DNA of 52,974 bases, from contig JANQRR010000041.1 in assembly GCA_028284465.1 (NCBI GenBank), forward strand, positions 1 through 52,974, given 5' to 3'. The notes under the pieces are model-generated. The model saw only the letters and a list, made by a program, of their open reading frames with translations. It searched no databases and was not told the DNA's origin. A program made the translations under genes and the position numbers. How positions within the stretch are numbered: the first letter of the stretch is position 1; every line of letters begins with the position of its first letter. Of this stretch, positions 45,239-52,958 are shown piece by piece. The stretch is from Gammaproteobacteria bacterium. GTDB taxonomy: Bacteria > Pseudomonadota > Gammaproteobacteria > JAJFKO01.

Positions 45239-47035
45239 ATGAAACAGCACATACACATTGGTATCGTTGGTTTTGGAGCGGCGGGTGTCTCTGCGTTTTT
45301 GCAATTTATAAAAATTGTTCAAGAAAACCCAAAGCTGGACCCAAGAAAAATAACAATATCTGCTATAGAAAAATCTGGAGAAATGGGGCCTGGTCTGCCA
45401 TATAGTACTCCTGAAAAATGTCACATCCTTAACTTGCCAGCCAGAGTCATGAGTCCTATACCTGGAAAACCTGACGATTTTGTGATCTGGTTAAAGGAGA
45501 ATCCATCTTTATGGAAAAAGCAATATCCAAAATTTAAACCTGAAGAAGACGATTTTCCTCCACGTTCATTATATGGCATTTATCTAAAGCATCTTGCAGA
45601 AACAACAAAGCAACAGGCTGAAAAGATGGGTATGGCAGTAAACTTCATCCACGATGAAGTTGTTAATATAACCCCTATGCAAGATGCGAAGTACACAGTT
45701 ACACTTAGGAGTAAACCTGCTCTTGAAGTAAATCAAGCTATATTATGTATTGGCCATCTGCCTTCTTCTTTATATACAGAGTTAAAAGGTAAAAAAAATT
45801 ATTTTCATTCTCCTTGGCCGACAAGCAAGCTTAGGGTTATTCCAGATGGCAAAACAGTTTATGTCCTGGGGACGAGGTTAACGGCTATTGATATCGCAAA
45901 CATATTAGCAAAATATGGGGAAAACATAAAAATTGTTTTGGTATCGAGAGGAGGATTATTACCTTGTGTTATTGGTAACACTAAAGAGTATGCAAGGTTA
46001 CATTTAACAATACAAAAGATCCTTGCAGAAACACTAAATGGTCTAAAAGAATATATTCGTCTTAAAAGAATACAGGAATTATTCTGGCAAGAACTTGAAA
46101 CAGCTGAAAACAAAAAGTTTGATGAAAAAGCTCGTCAGGCTTTTCTTAATCCGACCAAAACACCCAAGGAATGGCTTAAAGCAGAAATAGCAGCAGCAAA
46201 AAGTCCATCTCCTCGTCATTGGCAATCATTTTTATTTTCTCTGTATTCTATAGTGCCATATATTTGGCAAGTTTTAAGTACTGAGGATAAAGAAACATTT
46301 TTGAAAGATTATTTCAGTATTTTTATGACATATCTTGCGGCATTTCCATTAAAAAATGCTGAAAAGATTCTTGCAATGCTGGAAAGTGGCCAGCTTGAAG
46401 TGAAAGGTGGTTTAACTTCGGTAAAGCATGATGAGCGCACAAATAATTTCATATTAACATTCAAGGATGGCACAAGAATTCCGGCAAAATACCTTATCAA
46501 TGCAACAGGGCCTGGTTATAGCATCGCAACAACAGATAATTTATTGTTAGAGAATATGCGAAAAAATGGATTAATACAATCAGATCCATTCGGAGGAATA
46601 AAAGTTCACCCAAAAACATTTCAAATCTTAGATGCTGATGGTAAGCCACTACCGGGTTTATCTGCGACCGGGGAACTTGTGCGTGGCACTTTTTTAGCGA
46701 CAACAGATCTTGGGCAAACTGTAGCTCATATTCAGGGAGTCACTCACATGGTAGGTGAAGCTCTTAAAAAAGCAGCAAAAGCTAAGAACAATAATAGCAG
46801 TGAAAATGTAACTTGTATTTCGCCTAAAAATGGAGGAAAATTATCATTTTGGCATGAACCTCGTAGTAGCTCTGAGCCAGCAGCAAAGAAAACAAGGATA
46901 AAGTCACCAAGAAAAGAACAACAAAGCGGCAATGTCATTACGTTGTTTGAGCAACCTGTACAAGGAACTGAAAAAACACCAAGAGAAAATAAAGGCAAGG
47001 AAGTACTGAAGCGCCAATCTTTCGGAATGCAATAA
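45239..47035 (+). CDS. FAD/NAD(P)-binding protein with basic disordered tail
   Basis: A flavoprotein-like oxidoreductase of the NAD_binding_9 type. The N-terminal dinucleotide fold is IGIVGFGAAGVSAF (Gly11-x-Gly13-x-x-Gly16). The family segments MGPGLPYSTPEKCHILNLPA and YVLGTRLTAIDIANILAKYG follow, with a C-terminal TGPGYSIATTDNLL and LPGLSATGELVRGTFLATTD. From about residue 510 there is a Lys/Ser/Pro/Asn-rich tail of some 88 residues, absent from ordinary members, containing PAAKKTRIKSPRK (547-559), which resembles a eukaryotic nuclear localisation signal. It starts 28 bases after the adenylation gene, with AAGGA upstream. The substrate is unknown. Confidence 0.82.
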   Translation: MKQHIHIGIVGFGAAGVSAFLQFIKIVQENPKLDPRKITISAIEKSGEMGPGLPYSTPEKCHILNLPARVMSPIPGKPDDFVIWLKENPSLWKKQYPKFKPEEDDFPPRSLYGIYLKHLAETTKQQAEKMGMAVNFIHDEVVNITPMQDAKYTVTLRSKPALEVNQAILCIGHLPSSLYTELKGKKNYFHSPWPTSKLRVIPDGKTVYVLGTRLTAIDIANILAKYGENIKIVLVSRGGLLPCVIGNTKEYARLHLTIQKILAETLNGLKEYIRLKRIQELFWQELETAENKKFDEKARQAFLNPTKTPKEWLKAEIAAAKSPSPRHWQSFLFSLYSIVPYIWQVLSTEDKETFLKDYFSIFMTYLAAFPLKNAEKILAMLESGQLEVKGGLTSVKHDERTNNFILTFKDGTRIPAKYLINATGPGYSIATTDNLLLENMRKNGLIQSDPFGGIKVHPKTFQILDADGKPLPGLSATGELVRGTFLATTDLGQTVAHIQGVTHMVGEALKKAAKAKNNNSSENVTCISPKNGGKLSFWHEPRSSSEPAAKKTRIKSPRKEQQSGNVITLFEQPVQGTEKTPRENKGKEVLKRQSFGMQ

Positions 47036-47077
47036 ACTTTGTTGATAGAAGAGAAAGGAAAAGGGAATACATTGGAT

Positions 47078-49090
47078 ATGTATAAGTCAATTGAATCCAT
47101 CTGTTTAGATAACATCATCGCAAACATCCCGCATTTCATTTTTTGGAAAAATACTAATTCAGAGTATCTTGGCTGTAATGATAATTTTGCTAAATCAGTT
47201 GGCTTAGCAGATCCAAATGATATTATAGGTAAAACGGATAATGATCTGCCATGGCGAAATTCTTATGCAAAAATTTATCTTGCTGAAGATAAAGAAATTA
47301 TTAAAACAGGAAAAAGAATTATAGATAAAGAAGTGCCTTTCGTCGATTCAGAGGGACAAAAAAAAATTATTCTTGTTAATAAAATTCCCTTACTAAATGA
47401 AACTGAAGAAATTATCGGTCTTCTTGGAATGTATTCAGATATTACTCAGCAAAAAGAAATTATTACATCATTACGTCAAGCGAAAGAACAAGCAGAATTA
47501 GCCAATAACGCAAAAACAGAATTTTTACATAATATGCGTCATGACGTTCGCACCCCTTTAACGGGTATAATTGGGTTTGCTAATGTCATAAAAGAAGAAG
47601 CCACTAACCCTAAAATCGGTGAGTATGCGGATAATTTAATTGCTTCTGGACATGCATTACTTGATTTTCTTAATGAAATTCTTGAAATTATCCGAGTTTC
47701 TTCCGGTGAAATTCCTTTATTAAAAAAGAAATTTCAGCTAGATGTTAGATTAAATCACATTATCGATCTGAATTTAGCGAAAGCTAAAGAAAAAAGATTA
47801 ACACTGAAATTAAATTATGATGATAAAATTCCTAAATATTTGCTTGGTGATCCCAGACGTGTTCATCGAATTATTTTAGAATTAGTAACGAATGCATTAA
47901 ATTTCACTGAAAAAGGTCATGTTATTGTTAACGCTGCATTAGCAAAAGAAGATGATTTTAATGTTATTGTTAGAATATCAGTAGAAGATACAGGGATTGG
48001 CATTCCTCCTAATAAGAAAGATGAAATTTTTGCTCGATTTAAACGTATGGCGCCATCCTATGATGGTATTTATAAAGGTGCAGGTATCGGGTTAACGGTT
48101 ATTAAGCAATTTATTGATGATATTAATGGTGAGATTTACGTCGAGAGTAATGTAAATGTTGGCTCAACGTTCGTTTGTCTATTGCCCTTTAAAAAATCAT
48201 TACTTGAAGACGATACTGGTGTTGAAGTCGATGACTTTAATGTTTCAACCCCCTCTAAAAAAGTTAAAGCTAAAGTTAAAACTGTGGTTCAAGCTGATAG
48301 CCGACAAGCGATAAAAGCTTCTGCAAATATACTGCTTGTCGAAGATCAAGAGCTTGCTGCAAAGGTTGCTTCACATTTATTAAATTCTATTGACTGTAAT
48401 GTTGATGTTGCTAAAACAGGGCGTGAAGGCATTCAAAAAATTGTTAATAATCAATATGATTTAGTATTTCTAGATGTTGGATTGCCTGATATGAGTGGTT
48501 TTGATGTCGCTCAGCAGATCCGTTTCACTGAAATTGTTACTAACACACACATACCTATTATTGCGTTAACCGCACACGTTGATACCGAAAATAAACAAGA
48601 GTGTATTGAAGCGGGCATGGATGCGGTGTTAAGTAAACCCTTATCGAAATCTGTAGCAATTGACATATTAAATGCGTTTATTCCATCAAGGGCTAAAAAA
48701 CTTAAAGTTTCTGAGATCGAACAAGCTAAAGCCACATCTCAAATTACTAAAAAACTCAGTGGTAAAGTTGTTGATCTTGAATTAGGAACTGAATTAATGA
48801 GCGGTGATAAACAGTTAGCAATAGAAACACTTACATCTTTAATTAAAAGTTTTCCAGAAGATTTGCAAAGTTTAACTTCTGCGTATGAACAACAAGATTG
48901 GTATGCGTTAAAAAATGCAGTGCATAAATTGCGAGGCGGTGTCTGTTATTGTGGCGCACCAAGGTTAAAAGAGGCTTGTATACAATTAGAAAATTATTTA
49001 ATGAAAGGCCAAGTAAAAGAAATATCGACATTATATCAACAACTCATTGCTGAGATTAATGCCTTGCAAGATGCTGTCAATAAACTATGA
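47078..49090 (+). CDS. PAS hybrid sensor histidine kinase (HisKA-HATPase-REC-HPt)
   Basis: A cytoplasmic multi-step phosphorelay kinase with no membrane segment. Counting from the ATG at 47078: a PAS domain occupies about 5-120; HisKA carries His155 in FLHNMRHDVRTPL; HATPase motifs are LVTNALNFTEKG, VEDTGIGIPP and GAGIGLTVIK; the receiver domain has Asp466 in LVFLDVGLPDMSG and Lys520 in LSKP; an HPt domain has His616 in AVHKLRGG. AAGGG precedes a TTG at 47072 (six bases) and the ATG at 47078 (twelve bases), so either may be used. It follows the FAD protein by about 40 bases and is probably in the same operon. No dedicated response regulator is nearby. Confidence 0.93.
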   Translation: MYKSIESICLDNIIANIPHFIFWKNTNSEYLGCNDNFAKSVGLADPNDIIGKTDNDLPWRNSYAKIYLAEDKEIIKTGKRIIDKEVPFVDSEGQKKIILVNKIPLLNETEEIIGLLGMYSDITQQKEIITSLRQAKEQAELANNAKTEFLHNMRHDVRTPLTGIIGFANVIKEEATNPKIGEYADNLIASGHALLDFLNEILEIIRVSSGEIPLLKKKFQLDVRLNHIIDLNLAKAKEKRLTLKLNYDDKIPKYLLGDPRRVHRIILELVTNALNFTEKGHVIVNAALAKEDDFNVIVRISVEDTGIGIPPNKKDEIFARFKRMAPSYDGIYKGAGIGLTVIKQFIDDINGEIYVESNVNVGSTFVCLLPFKKSLLEDDTGVEVDDFNVSTPSKKVKAKVKTVVQADSRQAIKASANILLVEDQELAAKVASHLLNSIDCNVDVAKTGREGIQKIVNNQYDLVFLDVGLPDMSGFDVAQQIRFTEIVTNTHIPIIALTAHVDTENKQECIEAGMDAVLSKPLSKSVAIDILNAFIPSRAKKLKVSEIEQAKATSQITKKLSGKVVDLELGTELMSGDKQLAIETLTSLIKSFPEDLQSLTSAYEQQDWYALKNAVHKLRGGVCYCGAPRLKEACIQLENYLMKGQVKEISTLYQQLIAEINALQDAVNKL

Positions 49091-49139
49091 GACAGTCCAA
49101 GTTATTTAAATCTTATTGATGGACTTGTTCGCTAGTTCT

Positions 49140-49901
49140 TTAATCATCATGTCGAAAATAATCACTAAATGGTTCTAAACCACCATCTGCAGTGATATCC
49201 GTTGCAGTAATATACGATGCATCATCCGATACTAAAAACGTCGTTAGCTTAGCAATTTCATCTACTGTGCCAAACCGTTTTAGAGGTACAAAGTGATTGA
49301 ATTTTTTTTGATAATTAGGCTCAGTCGCAGCAAGTTCTTTCCAAGCTGGAGTGACAATAAATCCTGGCGAGATTGCGTTAACGCGGATGCCGCGATCAGC
49401 AAGATCTGTGGCAAAACATTTCGCCAACATACTCACTGCTGCTTTGGATGAATTATAAAGGCTTGAATTCGGCACTGCACGATGAGCAGCAACCGAGGAG
49501 ATTAAAACAATGGCGCCATTATCATTTAAAAAAGGCACGCCATTTTTCACCGTAAAATAACTACCTTTATAATTTGTCGATACAACATCATCAAAACATG
49601 CTTCATCCACTTTAGTGATATAATCACCACGAACAATGCCTGAGTTAGCGACAATAATATCTATATTGCCGAAATGTTTTTTCGTTTGCGCATACAAATT
49701 ATCTATATCAGTAAGTTTCTTCACATCACCACACACGGTTAATACATTCTCACCTAACTCTGCGCGCGTGCTTGCTAATGTTTCTTGGTTGCGACCCATT
49801 ATTGTAACTTTTGCGCCTTGCTCAATAAAATCTTTTACAATGGCTTTACCAATACCACTATTGCCACCTGTCACGACAGCGATTTTATCCTTTAATTTCA
49901 T
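49140..49901 (-). CDS. SDR family NAD(P)-dependent oxidoreductase
   Basis: A classical short-chain dehydrogenase/reductase. The cofactor motif is VVTGGNSGIGKAI at the N-terminus, followed by VANSGIVRG (NAG-like). The catalytic Ser is in VLISSVAAH and the catalytic Tyr and Lys in YNSSKAAV; the C-terminal SPGFIVTP completes the pattern. The start is the ATG at 49901 with AAGGAG seven bases upstream; the frame extends five residues further to 49916. The 253-residue length is standard. The substrate is unknown. It is convergent with the histidine kinase gene. Confidence 0.93.
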   Translation of the reverse strand: MKLKDKIAVVTGGNSGIGKAIVKDFIEQGAKVTIMGRNQETLASTRAELGENVLTVCGDVKKLTDIDNLYAQTKKHFGNIDIIVANSGIVRGDYITKVDEACFDDVVSTNYKGSYFTVKNGVPFLNDNGAIVLISSVAAHRAVPNSSLYNSSKAAVSMLAKCFATDLADRGIRVNAISPGFIVTPAWKELAATEPNYQKKFNHFVPLKRFGTVDEIAKLTTFLVSDDASYITATDITADGGLEPFSDYFRHDD

Positions 49902-50078
49902 GATTTGCTCCTTCACATTCTTGGTGGTTGAGATAACTGAGGTGTAATGTCACGTGTAATATACATATGACAATTATAAGTTATCAATTTAGAATCGTCT
50001 ATTTATAATAAGTGACAAAACTTTGAACTTGGATTGCATAGCAAGAGCCAAATGTTTGGTATTTATAAAGTAACAAGC

Positions 50079-51308
50079 TTACTGGTTTCTTCGGCGTAAA
50101 GATGAAGAAGTTGACGGTGGTTGTGTTGGTGTTGAGCGAGTGTTCTGTCTCCTGCTAGATGAAGATGTCGGTGATCTCATCAAGGTATGCCGATTTTGTG
50201 AGAGCCTGGTTTGAGTCTGCTGAGTTTGAGATGATAAAGATGCTTGTTGATAATTTCTACCACGAAAGTTATGGTTTATACGAACACCTACCAATGTAAA
50301 AGCTTTTACTGTAAAATATGCAAAAACAGTCCCAAGAAATTTTAATCCTAATGATAGAGAATTATTCTGGTTTTCATCTGTATGTTGTTCCTGAGTTTTA
50401 CGAGCCATATAATAATAAACACCATAAGTTATTGGTAGCAATAAAAGCAAACTATAAATATAGGCCTTATATTTATGGATGATGTTAGAGTAATTTGATA
50501 TTGTTAATAATTTGTTATCTCTATAGACTTTTTTTATTACCTTATCAATATTGTATAATCTAAGATGCGTAGTTCTTTCAGAAGCGAATTGTTTAAATTG
50601 CATTAATTTGTTAACTCGTGCTTGTAAGATTACTAATATATTATCTTCAAGACTTGTGTTGTTAACATGCTTTAACATAAATGTGAAAGTATTTGCGAAC
50701 CTTAAAATATTATGGGCATCATTTTTAATGGATTTAATGACATGCTCTGGTGATTGTTCAGGTTTTATTTCGACTAAGGCCTTTAAAAAAGCACATTGCG
50801 CTTCGAGCATTTTGTCTAAAGATTTCCAGTTCTTATTGAAATATTCAAAAACATCATTAAGTAAATGTACAAACATATTATTAGCATCAAATTTTCCGCT
50901 GGGGAAAAAATCAATATGAAAAATATCCTTAAGTTTGTTTGCTGCTAGTAATTTTTGCTTAAAGTTACAAAGGTTTGCTTTTAGTTCTGATGTTATCAAT
51001 TTCTCATAATGCTGATTTTTAAGAGCACCTTTTAGAATTTTTAAAATATCATGGTCATTGCACATATTAAGCCAACGTTTGCTTACTAAGCGCGCTTTAC
51101 TATATGATTTTAGATCTTTGGAGGCAAGGAATACTAGTATATTAAGTGCTAACTCATCAGGCAACATTAACAAAAAGTCCACATGTGGATTTCCCGTTTC
51201 TTGCTGATCTTCTTTTTTTATTCTGCTTTTTTCTTTTCTTTTTTGTTTTTCTTTTTCTTTACCTTTCTCTCTTTTTTTTCCTTTTTCTTTTTTTTGAGGG
51301 TTAGCCAT
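50079..51308 (-). CDS. F-box domain protein with two membrane segments (putative effector)
   Basis: A eukaryote-like protein. Counting from the ATG at 51308: residues 1-33 are almost entirely Lys/Glu/Arg. An F-box spans about 46-89 (MLPDELALNILVFLASKDL, then ARLVSKRWLNMC), with the Leu-Pro, the Ile/Leu and Val-Ser-Lys-Arg-Trp positions that bind SKP1 in eukaryotes. A helical region of unknown type follows, then hydrophobic segments at about 281-301 and 317-342, and a Ser/Thr/Gln/Arg-rich tail. F-box proteins in Legionella are translocated effectors that recruit host SCF ubiquitin ligase; that role here is inferred. GGAG lies six bases before this ATG. A frame to 51329 exists but begins only five bases after a TATAAT. 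Confidence 0.85.
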   Translation of the reverse strand: MANPQKKEKGKKREKGKEKEKQKRKEKSRIKKEDQQETGNPHVDFLLMLPDELALNILVFLASKDLKSYSKARLVSKRWLNMCNDHDILKILKGALKNQHYEKLITSELKANLCNFKQKLLAANKLKDIFHIDFFPSGKFDANNMFVHLLNDVFEYFNKNWKSLDKMLEAQCAFLKALVEIKPEQSPEHVIKSIKNDAHNILRFANTFTFMLKHVNNTSLEDNILVILQARVNKLMQFKQFASERTTHLRLYNIDKVIKKVYRDNKLLTISNYSNIIHKYKAYIYSLLLLLPITYGVYYYMARKTQEQHTDENQNNSLSLGLKFLGTVFAYFTVKAFTLVGVRINHNFRGRNYQQASLSSQTQQTQTRLSQNRHTLMRSPTSSSSRRQNTRSTPTQPPSTSSSLRRRNQ

Positions 51309-51334
51309 CATCAACTCCACATCGTTCATATTAA

Positions 51335-51340
51335 ATTATA
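51335..51340 (-). promoter_or_regulatory. -10 element of the F-box gene
   Basis: A perfect TATAAT on the minus strand. A start point near 51328 leaves about 20 bases to the ATG at 51308, with GGAG between. A convincing -35 is missing: TTGACC occurs 20 bases upstream, too far for a standard spacer. Confidence 0.5.
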
Positions 51341-51433
51341 GTGATATTTTATCATGTGTTGGTCAATTATGGGGCTTTTTTCGAATTTTAAGAAGAAACA
51401 TATTGTTTTTATTTAAGGAGTAATAATTGTAAA

Positions 51434-52006
51434 ATGAAAAGCATGCACATATATATGAATAATTTCTTTATACTTACTGGCGCCCCAGGCAGTGGTAAAT
51501 CAACGATTTTACAAAGGCTTAGTCAGCTAAATTTTACAGTAATAGACGAACCAGCTCGACAGATTTTAGCTGAGCAAAGAAGTGTTGATGGCCATGGTGT
51601 ATCAGAAAAAGATACCAAGTTGTTTACCGAACTTATGCTATCACGCGCGATTTTTCAATATCAGCAAATGCAGGATCACCAGCTTCCAGTTATATTTGAT
51701 CGAGGTATTCCTGATCTGATTGGGTATGCTAAATTGTTCGGATTTGACCTTAAACATGCGCACAATGCGGCTAACAAATATCGTTATAATAATAATGTTT
51801 TCGTGTTACCAAATTGGCAAGAGATCTATGCTACAGATGATGAAAGGACGATCTCGTTTGCCGAGGCCAGTGCATTTGGAGACAGCTTACGAGAGATCTA
51901 CCTAGATCTTGGATACAACATTATCGATGTTCCTATTGGGCCAGCTGAAGAAAGAGCTCATTTTTTGCAAACTTCTATTGCCAATGTTGTAAAGCAAACT
52001 TTATAA
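51434..52006 (+). CDS. AAA_28-type P-loop ATPase/kinase-like protein
   Basis: A small P-loop NTPase of 190 residues. The Walker A is LTGAPGSGKSTILQRL near residue 14. VIDEPARQILAEQ follows, as in the AAA_28 group related to NadR-like kinases and predicted ATPases. VIFDRGIPDLIGYA supplies the Walker B-like Asp. Its target is unknown. It could be a nucleoside or cofactor kinase or a regulatory ATPase. AAGGAG lies 13 bases before the ATG. Codons at its end overlap the first of two operator-like palindromes. Confidence 0.8.
   Translation: MKSMHIYMNNFFILTGAPGSGKSTILQRLSQLNFTVIDEPARQILAEQRSVDGHGVSEKDTKLFTELMLSRAIFQYQQMQDHQLPVIFDRGIPDLIGYAKLFGFDLKHAHNAANKYRYNNNVFVLPNWQEIYATDDERTISFAEASAFGDSLREIYLDLGYNIIDVPIGPAEERAHFLQTSIANVVKQTL
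51989..52004. promoter_or_regulatory. Operator-like palindrome, site 1
   Basis: GTAAAG-CAAA-CTTTAT has the same geometry as site 2 at 52029-52044. It lies in the last codons of the ATPase gene, and its centre is exactly 40 bp from that of site 2. Confidence 0.45.
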
Positions 52007-52024
52007 AATCGTAATTTTTTTATG

Positions 52025-52048
52025 TTTTGTAAAGTATACTTTACAAAA
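52025..52048. promoter_or_regulatory. Perfect 24-bp palindrome, TyrR-box-like, site 2
   Basis: The 12-base half TTTTGTAAAGTA is followed directly by its reverse complement. The core TGTAAA-N6-TTTACA equals the TyrR/PhhR box consensus of other gammaproteobacteria. It lies 65 bases before the DUF4143 gene. Whether this organism has a TyrR-type regulator is not visible here; another dimeric repressor could bind it. Confidence 0.6.
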
Positions 52049-52112
52049 TTAAAATTTTATAGTATATAGCCAAAAAATATCATATCTGACATCCTTAAAA
52101 GACAGTATTTTA

Positions 52113-52748
52113 ATGAATGATATCGTTAAACGGTTTAATATTAAAAATCCTAAATTATTAGCATTATTGTTAGATTTTATGATTGATAATATAGGTCATT
52201 TATTTTCATTAAATGCTATTGCAAAAAAATTAAAAGCAAACAGTATTAATTTAACTGTTGTTACAGTTGGAAATTATATTGATTATCTTGAAAGAACTTT
52301 TTTGCTTCATGCTGTATGGCGATATGATATTAGAGGAAAAAAAATATTAGATGGCGAAAGAAAATATTATTTAAATGATTTAGGATTTTCTAATTATTTG
52401 CAAAGCTCATTTGATAATGGCATTAATCGAAGATTAGAGAATTATGTCTATTTGGTTTTATTGCGTGCGGGCTATCAGGTTTACGTTGGCAACATTTACA
52501 ATGTGGAAATTGATTTTGTTGCAGAAAGAAACCAGCAAGTTATTTATATTCAGGTAGCTTATTTATTACATAGCGAAGCAGTCATACAACGAGAATATGG
52601 TAATTTAGAAAAAGTCAAAGATCATTGGCCAAAAATCGTGGTTTCATTAGATGAAGTATCTTTTCCAAGTAAAAATGGTATACGCCATGTTCCAGCATGG
52701 AAACTAGATGAGATCTTAAGTGCTGTAATACTAGCCAAAAATTTTTGA
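52113..52748 (+). pseudogene. N-terminally truncated AAA/DUF4143 protein
   Basis: Family members usually have an N-terminal AAA ATPase domain followed by DUF4143, totalling about 390-400 residues. Here only the 211-residue C-terminal part is present. It opens with NDIVKRFNIKNPKLLALLLD, normally found just after the ATPase domain, and includes SLNAIAKKLKANSINLTVVT, RKYYLNDLGFSNYL and the nuclease-like RRLENYVYLVLLRAGY, VEIDFVAER and IYIQVAY. No Walker A and no ATPase remnant lie in the 106 bases upstream. The frame is intact, so it may still be expressed, but I regard it as a remnant. Its stop overlaps the tRNA-Arg promoter. Confidence 0.75.
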
Positions 52749-52772
52749 CAGAGTAGGATTTTAACGTATAAT
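52745..52772 (+). promoter_or_regulatory. Consensus sigma-70 promoter of tRNA-Arg
   Basis: A perfect TTGACA (52745-52750), a 16-base spacer and a perfect TATAAT (52767-52772). The -35 hexamer contains the stop codon of the DUF4143 remnant. The start point near 52779 gives a precursor with a leader of about 58 bases. Confidence 0.9.
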
Positions 52773-52836
52773 TTCACCTTCCAACTGATTAAAGAGAATT
52801 CAAATATCTTTAATTGATAAAGCTAAAGTTCCCGCA

Positions 52837-52913
52837 GCGCCCGTAGCTCAGCTGGATAGAGTACCTGGCTACGAACCAGGTGGTCGGAGGTTCGAATCCT
52901 TCCGGGCGCGCCA
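52837..52913 (+). tRNA. tRNA-Arg (anticodon ACG)
   Basis: The acceptor GCGCCCG (52837-52843) pairs with CGGGCGC (52903-52909), followed by G and an encoded CCA. The anticodon arm CCTGG-CTACGAA-CCAGG gives ACG at 52871-52873, which becomes ICG after deamination and reads CGU/CGC/CGA. The D arm contains AGCTCAGCTGGATAGAG, and the T arm is GGAGG-TTCGAAT-CCTTC. In E. coli the counterpart directly follows tRNA-Ser(GCU) after csrA. Confidence 0.97.
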
Positions 52914-52915
52914 TT

Positions 52916-52958
52916 CTTATAAAAAAAACCTCATCAAAGATGAGGTTTTTTTTATAAG
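52916..52958 (+). terminator. Intrinsic terminator of tRNA-Arg
   Basis: A perfect inverted repeat with 20-base arms (CTTAT, eight A, CCTCATC, and its complement) around the loop AAA. The GC-containing core CCTCATC-AAA-GATGAGG is followed by eight T. Being symmetric, it could terminate transcription in both directions. Confidence 0.92.

Noticed and set aside
51341..51366. TTGACC as the -35 of the F-box promoter
   Set aside because: It is 20 bases from the TATAAT, outside the usual 16-18 base spacer.
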